Assembly: GCA_025618425.1 (NCBI GenBank)
Contig: CM046836.1
Coordinates: 18,246,743 to 18,310,742, forward strand
DNA: 64,000 bases
Reading direction: 5' to 3'
From: Heliocidaris tuberculata
Lineage: Eukaryota > Echinodermata > Echinoidea > Camarodonta > Echinometridae
In this document: in pieces, positions 32,507 to 44,804 of the stretch
Position numbering within the stretch: position 1 is the stretch's first letter
Layout of the letters: each line of letters begins with the position of its first letter
Notes under the pieces: generated by a model
Told to the model about the DNA's origin: nothing
The model's input: only the letters and a program-made list of their open reading frames with translations
Databases searched by the model: none
Made by a program: the position numbers and the translations under genes

Positions 32507-32540
32507 GTGTGCGTGTGTGTGGGTGTGTGTGTAAGTGTGT
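32465..32540 (+). repeat. (TG)n microsatellite
   Basis: About 75 bp of TG dinucleotides with a few GG and GC interruptions. Confidence 0.9.
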
Positions 32541-34035
32541 CATAAAAATTTAGGCCCCATAGTTGTAGTATAAATTATCTAATTCCATTGCTTTATTTAA
32601 AATAATAATCATACAAATAGTTGATTCTTCATTTATCAATTTCTTTATTTCAAAGAAAAAAACAATACAATAATTGTACATTCATTGAAAAACCAGGTTC
32701 ATGAACCTATTCTGGAATCTATTCTAATAATATTAACAATAATGATAGTAAATAATAATAGTGATATTAATCACAATTGATAATGGTGATAAACACATTA
32801 CGCCTTATAAGTTTCCGATGAGCTGCAACAAATCATTAGAAATGGTTAACCGGGCTTCAGTTCAGGCAAACGTTATCAGTGTACAGTGCATTTCAGGGAA
32901 TAATCCTTCCAGGCAGTGGCGGATTTAGGGGGGAGGCAATTCCAGTCCGTGCCCCCCCCCTTTTTTTTTTTTAGAACAGATAACCTCTTTTTTTCTTCTT
33001 TTTTTTTTCTTCTTTTTTTCTATTTTTGCTTTTCACAGAATTCTGGAGAACTAGACCCAGGAATATAAACCTTTGTCGAAAGTGGCCAATATAATTGCTA
33101 TTTTTCAAAGGATATTAATTCCATATTGATGCAGAGGCTCAAAATGTCACGAAAAATACTTGTGTTTTGATGGCTTATATAGCCTAGAAGAAGTAAAAGT
33201 TCAAAACCATTGTCAGTGGTATACAGAGAAGGAAAAGAGATTATTTGAACGTTATACAAGCAATCAAATTTGGCACACAGGTAGATAAATATGTTCTAAG
33301 CAAACATGGATATTGAGCCACCTGGATTTTGGGCCCTGGGGGCCCGTCGTGCCCTTTTTTTTCAATATGGCTGCCACAGGTTATTTTTTATGTATATTAG
33401 ATCAAAATTAATATATTTTTACAAAATTTAAGTTTAATGAATTGTGTTGTAATCGTATTTAAGTTTTCAGGTCTCAAAATTCTGGAAAAAGCTTTAGGTG
33501 CTAATTTTAAAATTTTAAAATGTTTGATAAAATTATTGCATTGCAGAATATGTTTGATTTTTTTTTCCTAATTGTAATTAGAAAAACATCACCTTATTTA
33601 GAATCGACAGAATAGGTGGCTCAGGTGCCCATTGTGTCCCACTGTGAGAAAGGGCCCAAAATTAATGTTTAAAATAAAGTGTTATTTTAATCTGAATAGT
33701 CCATATTGTGATAGAAGCACCAAACCTGGCACACATGTACATACAAGTAAATGTGTAATGAGAGAAAGTGTATATTGAGCCCTCTCAAAGTGGGTCCTTA
33801 TAGGCCTGTTGTGCCAAGTTTTTAGACTGGCCGCCACAGGGTAATTTTCATGTATAATTTGTCAAATATCAATATATTAGAGCAAATTTAGATTTAATGA
33901 AATATTTTGGATTCATATTTGAAATTTCCAGGCCTCCAAATTCCTGGAAAGTAATTTTAGTGCCCATTTTAAAGTAAGGGCCTATTTGAACACCAGTGTT
34001 AGATATGGTCATGAATCGTAAACTATATGTGAAAA
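32541..34035. repeat. Dispersed repeat family with 'ggctcaggtgcccat' and 'atggctgcc' motifs
   Basis: Contains at least two related segments (33200-33620 and 33660-33990) with 'ccaaa..tggcacac', 'atattgagcc' and 'ggccgccacaggg' blocks. Relatives occur near 43940-44130, 45590-45810, 47200-47700 and 52800-53000. No ORF. A 'gtggcggatttagggggg' repeat lies at about 32924. Confidence 0.6.
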
Positions 34036-35048
34036 ATGATTCTGATTGTGATGAGGCAAAGACGACCTTTTTTAGAGACTCAGAAATCGTTTGCTAGATC
34101 TGTTTTCTTTGACTTTTCCAGTGCATTCAACACTATTGTGCCTCATATTCTAATTGACAAATTGCTGAATCTCAATGTATCACCAAAACTTGCCCTCATT
34201 CTACATAATGTTTTGATTGATAGGCCACAATGGGTTAAGTGCAATCAAATTAATTCACGTGAAAAAATCCTTAGTGTCGGTGCGCCCCAGGGTTGCGTGA
34301 CCTCACCCATTTTATTTTCGATGTATGTCAGTGATTGTACTATATCTGAATCTGGTTGTTCCATAATCAAGTATGCAGATGATACTGTTATTACTGGTCT
34401 TGTAACTAATGATAATGTCAATAATTATTTTAGTCAAATTGAACACTTTGTTCATTGGTGTGATACTCATCACCTCGTTTTGAATGTTAGCAAAACCAAG
34501 GAAATTATCTTTGATTTTCGACGCACATACGAAAAACGCATGAACCATTGGTTATACATAACCATCACGTTGATCAGGTCCCTGAATATAAATATCTTGG
34601 GACAGTGATTGACAGTAAGCTAAATTTCACTAGGAACTCAAAAGTGGTGTCTGGTAAAGCAAACCAAAGGTTGTACTTTTTGAGAAAGTTAAGAGAGTTT
34701 CGTGTTGATACTCGTATTCTCATCCTCTTTTATCAGTCTCTTGTACAGAGCTTAATTACATTTAATCTGCTATGCACATTTGGCAATCTTACAAAGGAAA
34801 ATGTCAAAAAGCTCGAGAGGCCGATGAAGGTCGCTCAGCGGCTGATACACTCAGACCTCCCTCCAATCAGTTCACTCTTTGTAAAACAAACTCTTCTCAA
34901 AGTTCACAAAATAATGAATGATCCGTCACACCCACTCCATGCCCACTATCGTCTCAATCGTTCTGGTATCCGCCTTTGTGTCCCAAAATCCACCCGCAAT
35001 CGTTTCAGATTTTCGTTTGTTCCGAACTCAATACACACTTTCAACTAG
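34036..35048 (+). pseudogene. Broken non-LTR reverse transcriptase (CR1/Rex1-like)
   Basis: Frame 1 (34036-34608) holds RT motif A (FFDFSSAFNTI), motif B (GAPQGCVTSPILFSMYVSD) and motif C (YADDT). After about 34545 the reading continues in another frame with EYKYLGTVIDSKLNF and a helical thumb-like region to 35048. The start lacks the endonuclease and early RT motifs, and at least one frameshift is present, so it is a 5'-truncated dead LINE copy. The clade is judged from the FSSAFNTI-type motif A only. Confidence 0.8.
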
Positions 35049-36098
35049 AGGGGCCGTCAAAGGCGGCAGACCCACGCCTTGGCGGTGCTACAGAGTAGTT
35101 GCAATACTATACTATGGGGTCAAAAGTGAAATCTACATTGGGTGATTTCACGCTCGGTGTTGGTGTTTGTGGTTAGTGTTTATTTTGCCGCGAAATCATG
35201 ATCTAACACCGACTATGAAACGAGAAAAAAATTAGTCGGTGTTAGGTGTTGACCTCTGATTTTCTGACGTAGTTCCGGTTGCCGGTGTTTAATTTTTGTC
35301 AGATGTTGTCTGCTGAACCGAGCTCGGCAGCCGGTGTTTAATTTCATGTACAAAATTCCGTTCACTAACACTATACCCTAGGGATTAAGAAATTTTCATT
35401 TCACGTTCGGTGTTGGTGCTGCTACTTGTATGCTAGATACGGGAAATTTGGGGGATTAGCCGTGAGAAATAAAGTCAGTATAGGCATCATTCGAAGTGTA
35501 ATTTTACAGGTGTTATGAGGTAGTATGTTCATATAGGTCTGAAATTAAATCTAGGCCAACATTTAGTCCAACGTTCGATCTAGAGCACACGGAAAGGAAC
35601 TAGATCTACCTTTGCTTTTTAAAGGGGCGGAATGAGTGAATAAAAAATCCTACCTAGTTTTTTTTCCAGATAGATTTGATAAATATGATGTTCGATATTC
35701 CGTAGTAAAAGACCCAGAGAATCCACATTATTAACTAGGATGAGTTCTAAATCAACAATCACAATGCAAAAGTAAGGCTTCACGGCTAATCTGAGCCGAT
35801 GCCCGAAATTTGGCCGTTAGCCATGTACGCGCTGGGCCGTCCGATCCGGCGTCTAGCTGCATATTGGCTACCGCAGCATTTTCTGCTGCAAGTGAGAAAC
35901 TCGAGAGAAATTACTTACTGTTCCTATCAATACTATCCATTTCTGTGAAGTTTCTTACCGGTCTCTAGATCAAATAAGGATTGCTTTTAGAATCACCGGA
36001 CTACTCGGGCAATTTTACGATATTCTAGACTAATAAATCAGTAGTTAAAAACATTTTTTTCTTCTTCGTTGAGAATGGTGCTGACGCCATTACCAGTG
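35049..36098. other. No gene; 'cggtgtt' rich stretch
   Basis: 35140-35440 contains repeated 'cggtgttggtg' and 'ccggtgtttaattt' words. The rest is unremarkable. No exon recognised. Confidence 0.4.
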
Positions 36099-36272
36099 TT
36101 AAAGGGAAATCCAACCTTAATAGCAAGTTGCTTTGAAAGAAAGAGGAAAAATCAGAGAAGCAGATTGGTGAAAGTTTGCACGAAATCGGACAAGCAATAA
36201 GAAAGTTATGAATTTTTGAAAGTTGTAATCACTATACATATGGGAATTTCAAATTGGCCGAATAGGTAATGT

Positions 36273-38184
36273 TGTAGCGACTTACGTTTTATATTTCACA
36301 AAAATATCCAAAATGGCTACCATTTTGTTTTCATGCAAGTTCAGTTTTCAGATTTGTACATGTAGACTCTATAACCGGTTTGAACTTGTTTTTCAATCTA
36401 CCGTAATTTTCCATTACGTCATGTCTAGACAAGCTATGTTTATTCATATTTTTCTTGTCGTTATTTTAATTTTGACCAATCATTAATCCGTTTATATCGC
36501 GTCCAATTTTACGCGATCGCGGGCCAATCGTCGATCTCCTTATTTCACCGCGTCAACCAATCAGCCTTGGATTTCGCTCTCGCCGGTGCGCCTTTTTCAT
36601 CGCGCGTTTTGCAGCTGGATTTTTGCTTCACTCCCCTTCATTACACGGTCGAGGCAACATCTCCCATCTCGTCTTGGGTCGAGTCAATTCAACAACTCCC
36701 ACGCGCTAATCACGGTCGAGGCATCATTCTCCCGTCCATCATGTGGTCGAGTCTTCAACTTTCTTCTCATCTCCGATCGAGTCTTAAACTTTCTCCTCAT
36801 CTCCGATTGAGTCTTCAACTTTCTTCTCACTTCATCTCTGCAAGCTTCTCTGGTTGTGGTTTACCTTCGGCAGTAGTCTCTCTCAGTCTACCTTCTAGAC
36901 TGATCCGTTCCGGTGGCCGTAGCTAGTTATAAGCTCCTCATCATCAGCATGATTTGTTCTTCATCGACGGCGAACGACTCACTGCTTCGCCATGTCCTCA
37001 TCTGAACTCGATCATGTTTTTCTTCTTCAATTTCGAGCCCCGACTCACTGGCTCTCGAACTCAGAACACTTCATCTCTCTCACTTCATCTCTGCAAGCTT
37101 CTCTGGTTGTGGTTTACCTTCGGCAGTAGTCTCAGTCTACCTTCTAGACTGATCCGTTCCGGTGGCCGTAGCTAGTTATAAGCTCCTCATCATCAGCATG
37201 ATTTGTTCTTCATCGACGGCGAACGACTCACTGCTTCGCCATGTCCTCATCTGAACTCGATCATGTTTTTCTTCTTCAATTTCGAGCCCCGACTCACTGG
37301 CTCTCGAACTCAGAACACTTCATCTCTCTCACTTCATCTCTGCAAGCTTCTCTGGTTGTGGTTTACCTTCGGCAGTAGTCTCAGTCTACCTTCTAGACTG
37401 ATCCGTTCCGGTGGCCGTAGCTAGTTATAAGCTCCTCATCATCAGCATGATTTGTTCTTCATCGACGGCGAACGACTCACTGCTTCGCCATGTCCTCATC
37501 TGAACTCGATCATGCTTTTCTTCAATTTCGAGCCCCGACTCACTGGCTCTCGAACTCAGAACACTTCATCTCTCTCCATCTTCGGGCAACTCACCGTCCC
37601 GCGGACCTGCATCTATTTCATCCATCGTGGACCTGCGACTTTTTAGTCCCGAATCAGCGGTCTTCACATCAAGTCTCCGAGCGACATCTCGTCGAGCCCC
37701 TTTGTCTCCGACCTCCGTCGTCGAGCGCCCTTAGCACTTCAACTCAGCACAGTCTACATGAGCTAGCTAACGCCTTCTCGCGTAAGTTACTTACAGCCAG
37801 CCATTTTTAGACTTTGAACTTTAATCGAACTCTGAACTCTAAATTAACAGCAGCAATTTTTCACGGACTTTTAATTCTGTCTTGTATCATTTTATTCATT
37901 TCTATGCAAAAGTTAAATCTATTGACATGTCAATGCATTTATCGATCTTGTATTTCATTTGTGCAATATTATATTATCATTGTCACTGACACTGCGTTGT
38001 CAAGATACAGAGCTAAATTCTTATAATAAAAAGGGAAAAGGGAATTTCTTTTGTTATGGTATTTTAATTTATTGTCGGCGTCAAAATCGTAGCCTAACGT
38101 AAGTTTTAACCGTAGTCTTAATCTTCTCAGTTTCATTTTCACCATCCTCAAATTACATTCATTTCCCGATTATTTTTTCCCTAA
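36273..38184 (+). repeat. LTR 1 (1912 bp)
   Basis: Starts TGTAGCGACTTACG and ends TTTTTTCCCTAA. Contains three ~249-bp VNTR units (starting near 36836, 37083 and 37330) and an AATAAA signal near 38025. Open frames of 106-119 codons inside shift with the VNTR and show no known domain. Confidence 0.82.
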
Positions 38185-38419
38185 ATTGGTGACCCCGACG
38201 TGATCGAATAGCCGACGGCTCTGTAGATCTACTCGGTTTTTTTTTAATTCTTGACAACGGATTGTCGGATATTACAAAATTCTAATGTGTAAATCTATGT
38301 TCTAATTGTAAATCTACGCATGCAGATATTAATTGATTGCTGATATTTTTGTGCTTTTGAATTTTGTATCGCCTCTTCGCTTGTAATTTATACAACCTCG
38401 ATTCTAAGGGGGGAATATT
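38185..38419 (+). other. Minimal internal region 1 with tRNA-Trp PBS and PPT
   Basis: PBS 38187-38204, PPT 38406-38415. 235 bp, no ORF of note. Nearly the same as internal region 2. Confidence 0.82.
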
Positions 38420-40080
38420 TGTAGCGACTTACGTTTTATATTTCACAAAAATATCCAAAATGGCTACCATTTTGTTTTCATGCAAGTTCAGTTTTCAGAT
38501 TTGTACATGTAGACTCTATAACCGGTTTGAACTTGTTTTTCAATCTACCGTAATTTTCCATTACGTCATGTCTAGACAAGCTATGTTTATTCATATTTTT
38601 CTTGTCGTTATTTTAATTTTGACCAATCATTAATCCGTTTATATCGCGTCCAATTTTACGCGATCGCGGGCCAATCGTCGATCTCCTTATTTCACCGCGT
38701 CAACCAATCAGCCTTGGATTTCGCTCTCGCCGGTGCGCCTTTTTCATCGCGCGTTTTGCAGCTGGATTTTTGCTTCACTCCCCTTCATTACACGGTCGAG
38801 GCAACATCTCCCATCTCGTCTTGGGTCGAGTCAATTCAACAACTCCCACGCGCTAATCACGGCCGAGGCATCATTCTCCCGTCCATCATGTGGTCGAGTC
38901 TTCAACTTTCTTCTCATCTCCGATCGAGTCTTAAACTTTCTCCTCATCTCCGATTGAGTCTTCAACTTTCTTCTCACTTCATCTCTGCAAGCTTCTCTGG
39001 TTGTGGTTTACCTTCGGCAGTAGTCTCTCTCAGTCTACCTTCTAGACTGATCCGTTCCGGTGGCCGTAGCTAGTTATAAGCTCCTCATCATCAGCATGAT
39101 TTGTTCTTCATCGACGGCGAACGACTCACTGCTTCGCCATGTCCTCATCTGAACTCGATCATGTTTTTCTTCTTCAATTTCGAGCCCCGACTCACTGGCT
39201 CTCGAACTCAGAACACTTCATCTCTCTCACTTCATCTCTGCAAGCTTCTCTGGTTGTGGTTTACCTTCGGCAGTAGTCTCAGTCTACCTTCTAGACTGAT
39301 CCGTTCCGGTGGCCGTAGCTAGTTATAAGCTCCTCATCATCAGCATGATTTGTTCTTCATCGACGGCGAACGACTCACTGCTTCGCCATGTCCTCATCTG
39401 AACTCGATCATGCTTTTCTTCAATTTCGAGCCCCGACTCACTGGCTCTCGAACTCAGAACACTTCATCTCTCTCCATCTTCGGGCAACTCACCGTCCCGC
39501 GGACCTGCATCTATTTCATCCATCGTGGACCTGCGACTTTTTAGTCCCGAATCAGCGGTCTTCACATCAAGTCTCCGAACGACATCTCGTCGAGCCCCTT
39601 TGTCTCCGACCTCCGTCGTCGAGCGCCCTTAGCACTTCAACTCAGCACAGTCTACATGAGCTAGCTAACGCCTTCTCGCGTAAGTTACTTACAGCCAGCC
39701 ATTTTTAGACTTTGAACTTTAATCGAACTCTGAACTCTAAATTAACAGCAGCAATTTTTCACGGACTTTTAATTCTGTCTTGTATCATTTTATTCATTTC
39801 TATGCAAAAGTTAAATCTATTGACATGTCAATGCATTTATCGATCTTGTATTTCATTTGTGCAATATTATATTATCATTGTCACTGACACTGCGTTGTCA
39901 AGATACAGAGCTAAATTGTTATAATAAAATGGGAAAAGGGAATTTCTTTTGTTATGGTATTTTAATTTATTGTCGGCGTCAAAATCGTAGCCTAACGTAA
40001 GTTTTAACCGTAGTCTTAATCTTCTCAGTTTCATTTTCACCATCCTCAAATTACATCATTCCCCGATTTTTTTTCCCTAA
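38420..40080 (+). repeat. LTR 2 (1661 bp, one VNTR unit fewer)
   Basis: As LTR 1, but with two VNTR units instead of three, which accounts for the length difference of 251 bp. Otherwise only scattered substitutions. Confidence 0.82.
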
Positions 40081-40301
40081 ATTGGTGACCCCGACGTGAT
40101 CGAATTGCCGACGGCTCTGTACTCGTTTTTTTTTTAATTCTTGACAACGGATTGTCGGATATTACAAAATTCTAATGTGTAAATCTATGTTCTAATTGTA
40201 AATCTAAGCATGCAGATATTAATTGATTGCTGATATTTTTGTGCTTTTGTATCGCCTCTTCGCTTGTAATTTATACAACCTCGATTCTAAGGGGGAATAT
40301 T
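40081..40301 (+). other. Minimal internal region 2 with tRNA-Trp PBS and PPT
   Basis: PBS 40083-40100, PPT AAGGGGGAA ending near 40297. Slightly shorter than internal region 1 by two small deletions. Confidence 0.82.
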
Positions 40302-42212
40302 TGTAGCGACTTATGTTTTATATTTCACAAAAATATCCAAAATGGCTACCATTTTGTTTTCATGCAAGTTCAGTTTTCAGATTTGTACATGTAGACTCTA
40401 TAACCGGTTTGAACTTGTTTTTCAATCTACCGTAATTTTCCATTACGTCATGTCTAGACAAGCTATGTTTATTCATATTTTTCTTGTCGTTATTTTAATT
40501 TTGACCAATCATTAATCCGTTTATATCGCGTCCAATTTTACGCGATCGCGGGCCAATCGTCGATCTCCTTATTTCACCGCGTCAACCAATCAGCCTTGGA
40601 TTTCGCTCTCGCCGGTGCGCCTTTTTCATCGCGCGTTTTGCAGCTGGATTTTTGCTTCACTCCCCTTCATTACACGGTCGAGGCAACATCTCCCATCTCG
40701 TCTTGGGTCGAGTCAATTCAACAACTCCCACGCGCTAATCACGGCCGAGGCATCATTCTCCCGTCCATCATGTGGTCGAGTCTTCAACTTTCTTCTCATC
40801 TCCGATCGAGTCTTAAACTTTCTCCTCATCTCCGATTGAGTCTTCAACTTTCTTCTCACTTCATCTCTGCAAGCTTCTCTGGTTGTGGTTTACCTTCGGC
40901 AGTAGTCTCTCTCAGTCTACCTTCTAGACTGATCCGTTCCGGTGGCCGTAGCTAGTTATAAGCTCCTCATCATCAGCATGATTTGTTCTTCATCGACGGC
41001 GAACGACTCACTGCTTCGCCATGTCCTCATCTGAACTCGATCATGTTTTTCTTCTTCAATTTCGAGCCCCGACTCACTGGCTCTCGAACTCAGAACACTT
41101 CATCTCTCTCACTTCATCTCTGCAAGCTTCTCTGGTTGTGGTTTACCTTCGGCAGTAGTCTCAGTCTACCTTCTAGACTGATCCGTTCCGGTGGCCGTAG
41201 CTAGTTATAAGCTCCTCATCATCAGCATGATTTGTTCTTCATCGACGGCGAACGACTCACTGCTTCGCCATGTCCTCATCTGAACTCGATCATGTTTTTC
41301 TTCTTCAATTTCGAGCCCCGACTCACTGGCTCTCGAACTCAGAACACTTCATCTCTCTCACTTCATCTCTGCAAGCTTCTCTGGTTGTGGTTTACCTTCG
41401 GCAGTAGTCTCTCTCAGTCTACCTTCTAGACTGATCCGTTCCGGTGGCCGTAGCTAGTTATAAGCTCCTCATCATCAGCATGATTTGTTCTTCATCGACG
41501 GCGAACGACTCACTGCTTCGCCATGTCCTCATCTGAACTCGATCATGCTTTTCTTCAATTTCGAGCCCCGACTCACTGGCTCTCGAACTCAGAACACTTC
41601 ATCTCTCTCCATCTTCGGGCAACTCACCGTCCCGCGGACCTGCATCTATTTCATCCATCGTGGACCTGCGACTTTTTAGTCCCGAATCAGCTGTCTTCAC
41701 ATCAAGTCTCCGAACGACATCTCGTCGAGCCCCTTTGTCTCCGACCTCCGTCGTCGAGCGCCCTTAGCACTTCAACTCAGCACAGTCTACATGAGCTAGC
41801 TAACGCCTTCTCGCGTAAGTTACTTACAGCCAGCCATTTTTAGACTTTGAACTTTAATCGAACTCTGAACTCTAAATTAACAGCAGCAATTTTTCACGGA
41901 CTTTTAATTCTGTCTTGTATCATTTTATTCATTTCTATGCAAAAGTTAAATCTATTGACATGTCAATGCATTTATCGATCTTGTATTTCATTTGTGCAAT
42001 ATTATATTATCATTGTCACTGACACTGCGTTGTCAAGATACAGAGCTAAATTGTTATAATAAAATGGGAAAAGGGAATTTCTTTTGTTATGGTATTTTAA
42101 TTTATTGTCGGCGTCAAAATCGTAGCCTAACGTAAGTTTTAACCGTAGTCTTAATCTTCTCAGTTTCATTTTCACCATCCTCAAATTACATCATTCCCTT
42201 TCTTTTCCCTAA
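40302..42212 (+). repeat. LTR 3 (1911 bp)
   Basis: Three VNTR units, one with a 4-bp TCTC insertion changing the period to 253. The last 20 bp differ slightly from LTRs 1 and 2 (ATTCCCTTTCTTTTCCCTAA). Followed by the AATGT repeat. Confidence 0.82.
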
Positions 42213-42635
42213 AATGTCACTGTGATGTAGCTGTGGACAACTCCCCCATTCGCTCCAACACACAAAATGACTAAAATTTCACTTTTTTCAAAATGTATTA
42301 CTCAGTAGGATCTTTTTCTTTCATGAGGACCTATAACAATATGCTATATCCAATATATTTTGAGTACTGCCCCGAGGGTAAAAGCACCTCAAAGAAAACC
42401 GCAAATTAATGATATTTTTGTGTATGACAAATGGGAGAGTTGTCCACAGAAATGTCACAATCGACTCACCAAATTGCCAATTTGAGATTCGCATAGATGT
42501 AGTGATCTCATTTTTCAAACATCCATAACTTTCTTAGTCCTTGTCCGATTTCTTTCAAACTTTCACCATCCTGTTTTTCTTATTTTTCTACTTTCACACA
42601 AATCATCTTATTACCAAGGTTGGATTGCCCTTTAA

Positions 42636-43915
42636 GCTATCGATGCGCTTTGTTGGGATATCGGTATCGGCTCCGAAACGGTGATCTTTACATATACTAT
42701 ACTACAGAGTCAAAACTAGAAAGTCTCACAGAATTTGCAGGGATCAACCAATCATCACCAAAATTTATTCGATTCTTTCCTGTCACTATCCAAACAATCC
42801 CTGAAAATTTGGTGCAAATCCGTTCACCCGTTCTCTAGTTATCTTGTACACAAACAAACAAACAAACAAACCACAAACAAACAAACAAACATCCGGAACC
42901 CTTTACATAACCCTGCCGATTTCATCGGCGTGGGTAATAACAGTGTTACTAGATAGCCATCTCTCTACGCCCATGAGCGACCTTCCTCGGTTGACTGGAT
43001 CTCGATCGACGCTAGTTTTAGTTTTATGTATTCTATATAGACCACTGTTCATTTTATTCATTCGTGAACGGTTGTGTACTTTTGCAGATCTGATGTTGCA
43101 TAAATTTGTGCGATTTTTGCAAATGTTTGCTCTTTTTGCAGGAGGATGTTTACATGTCCGTTCATATTCATATTCAATTCTAACAGTTTGTGTGTGGGGG
43201 CTTCTCTGCGTGTGCGTTTCGTGTTTTTGTGCATCAATGTTTTTTATCTTGTGGACTGAAATGTTCGAGGTCATTTGTCCTCGTCATTTCGGCAGTCTGG
43301 ATCCGGTGAGTGCATGGGGTGCGGGGCATGCACGCGGAGGGGCCTCCACACAATAACAACAATTATACTTTTTATTGACCTGTATCCGCATATTCATATA
43401 TATATGCACATATATTCAATAATTGCATATTTCATACTCATATTTTTATTAATACTGTTAGCTTGACAGTTCCCAGGCCGTGGCTATTTGTATATACATT
43501 TTTAACTTAAAGTTCTTTAACTCATGGACAGTTCCCGCGTTGCGAACGTTGCTTCTCGGGCGGTTTTTGCCGTTTTGGGGTCGATGATGTGGGGCGGCTC
43601 TTTTGTTGAGTTTTCTGCGTTTGCGACCTTGGGGGTTGGCTTTGCCCGGGGTGTGATGTCCGCCGGGCTGGAATTGCCCTCCTTGTATTTTAATGTTTTT
43701 TATTTAATATACATTTTTAATTGCCATGTGTACTTGTAATAATTATAATTTAGCTTCTTTATCTATGTGTTTATTATTGCACAGTTATGTTCATGTATAT
43801 TTGTGACTAATTTATTCTTTACATGTGAATGGAAAGCCAGTGGAGGTAAAATTTCTATGTATATCTTTGACTGAATGGACTATTGAATTAAATTGAATTG
43901 AATTGAATTTAAAAT
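42636..43915 (+). mobile_element. Probable LINE 3' end with (TTGAA)n tail, preceded by a (CAAA)n repeat
   Basis: A '(caaa)n' stretch at 42850-42890 follows 'tggtgcaaatccgttcacccg'. A GC-richer segment (43180-43690) without usable frames then leads to an A/T-rich end and the pentamer run ATTGAATTGAATTGAA at about 43886-43910. Such tails are typical of CR1-group LINEs. No RT is preserved here. Confidence 0.4.
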
Positions 43916-44804
43916 ACCTTCTTTAAAATACATGTACGTGGCACGGTCAGACAGGTGCCCATTCTGAAAAGGGCCCAAAATATATAAATGTGTAAACAAG
44001 ATTTCAAATCTTTGATTTCATTTTTAACTTGGTAGACAACTAGTTTTCAAGATCATAGCCATAGGACACGCCCTCTTTAAATTGGGCACATGGGTCCTTG
44101 AGATATTTCATGAAAGACAAATCTTGTACAATCTGATTTTATAGTTTCATCGCTTATCATCGAAAAGTTAAGGATTGCCTATGCGTATAAGATATAATGC
44201 ACTTTATGCCAAATGTCGCGCTTTGTGCTAGTTCGCCTATAAGAAATGTTACTTGTCTGGCACCATGACATAATTGGTAGTTGATTTAATACATGTACGA
44301 CTATGATGCAGGGCATCCTCTCTCTCTCTCTCTCTCTTCATTTCACTTTTTATCATCTTATCAGCTGTGCCCATCCCATGGCTATCTGGCTATGCTAATA
44401 TACTAGCTTGTAATTCTAAGATAGACAAATAATAGAGGTCGTAGACGGGACCTAATACACCCCAAAAACTCCTGGTTTAAAAAAATGTCCGTGTAAATTA
44501 GTTTCCCTGTATAATCGCATTGGTTCACCAGGAATGTTGATTAAATCAGGAGGGCACGAAGATTATGGGTATAAGGGCCACCCTCAATAGATACTGGGGC
44601 AGGCATTTTTCACCCTCATCTTTGTACTCAACTGGTGCGCAGAATATTTGCGACGCTTTGCTGGCACTCTGAAATTAAGACCGACCCCCTGATATTACAG
44701 TTACAAGCGGCACATTGACATTAATTATTCGGTCACTTATTCGCGACCATGGGGCATTCAAGATACCGGGTATATAAGGTAAATACAAGTATCTTGGAGA
44801 AACA
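43916..44804. other. Dispersed repeat and (TC)n, no gene
   Basis: Opens with the 'aggtgcccattctgaaaagggccc' repeat relative; (TC)n at 44314-44337. Nothing coding. Confidence 0.4.

Larger units (their letters stand above)
36273..42212 (+). mobile_element. Tandem non-autonomous LTR retrotransposon: LTR-int-LTR-int-LTR
   Basis: Three near-identical LTRs (36273-38184, 38420-40080, 40302-42212) are separated by internal regions of 235 and 221 bp. Each internal region begins two bases after the LTR with TGGTGACCCCGACGTGAT, complementary to the 3' end of tRNA-Trp, and ends with a polypurine tract (AAGGGGGGAA or AAGGGGGAA). Neither has room for gag or pol. The 5-bp direct repeat AATGT flanks the entire array (36268-36272, 42213-42217), so it entered, or now lies, as one unit. 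Mobilisation in trans by an autonomous relative is inferred. Confidence 0.85.
36103..42631. mobile_element. TTAA-class palindromic element split by an LTR array
   Basis: Left end AGGGAAATCCAACCTTAAT (after TTAA at 36099-36102) is inverted at the right as AAGGTTGGATTGCCCT followed by TTAA at 42632-42635. Arms continue inward ('aaagttatgaatttttgaaa' against 'tttcaaacatccataacttt'). The LTR array 36273-42212 sits inside it. Confidence 0.75.

Noticed and set aside
36567..42059. Repeated plus-strand ORFs of 64-119 codons between 36.5 and 42 kb as a tandem gene family
   Set aside because: They lie inside the LTRs, change with the VNTR, overlap in several frames and show no domain or signal. The LTR explanation (PBS, PPT, target duplication) accounts for the repeats.
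36273..42212. CRISPR-like or segmental satellite reading of the repeats at 36-42 kb
   Set aside because: The ~1.9-kb repeats have primer site, polypurine tract and a 5-bp target duplication, which identify LTRs.
42844..43356. 170-codon plus-strand ORF at 42.8-43.4 kb
   Set aside because: Begins in a (CAAA)n microsatellite, has an equally long antisense frame, and its hydrophobic part is low complexity; no family recognised.
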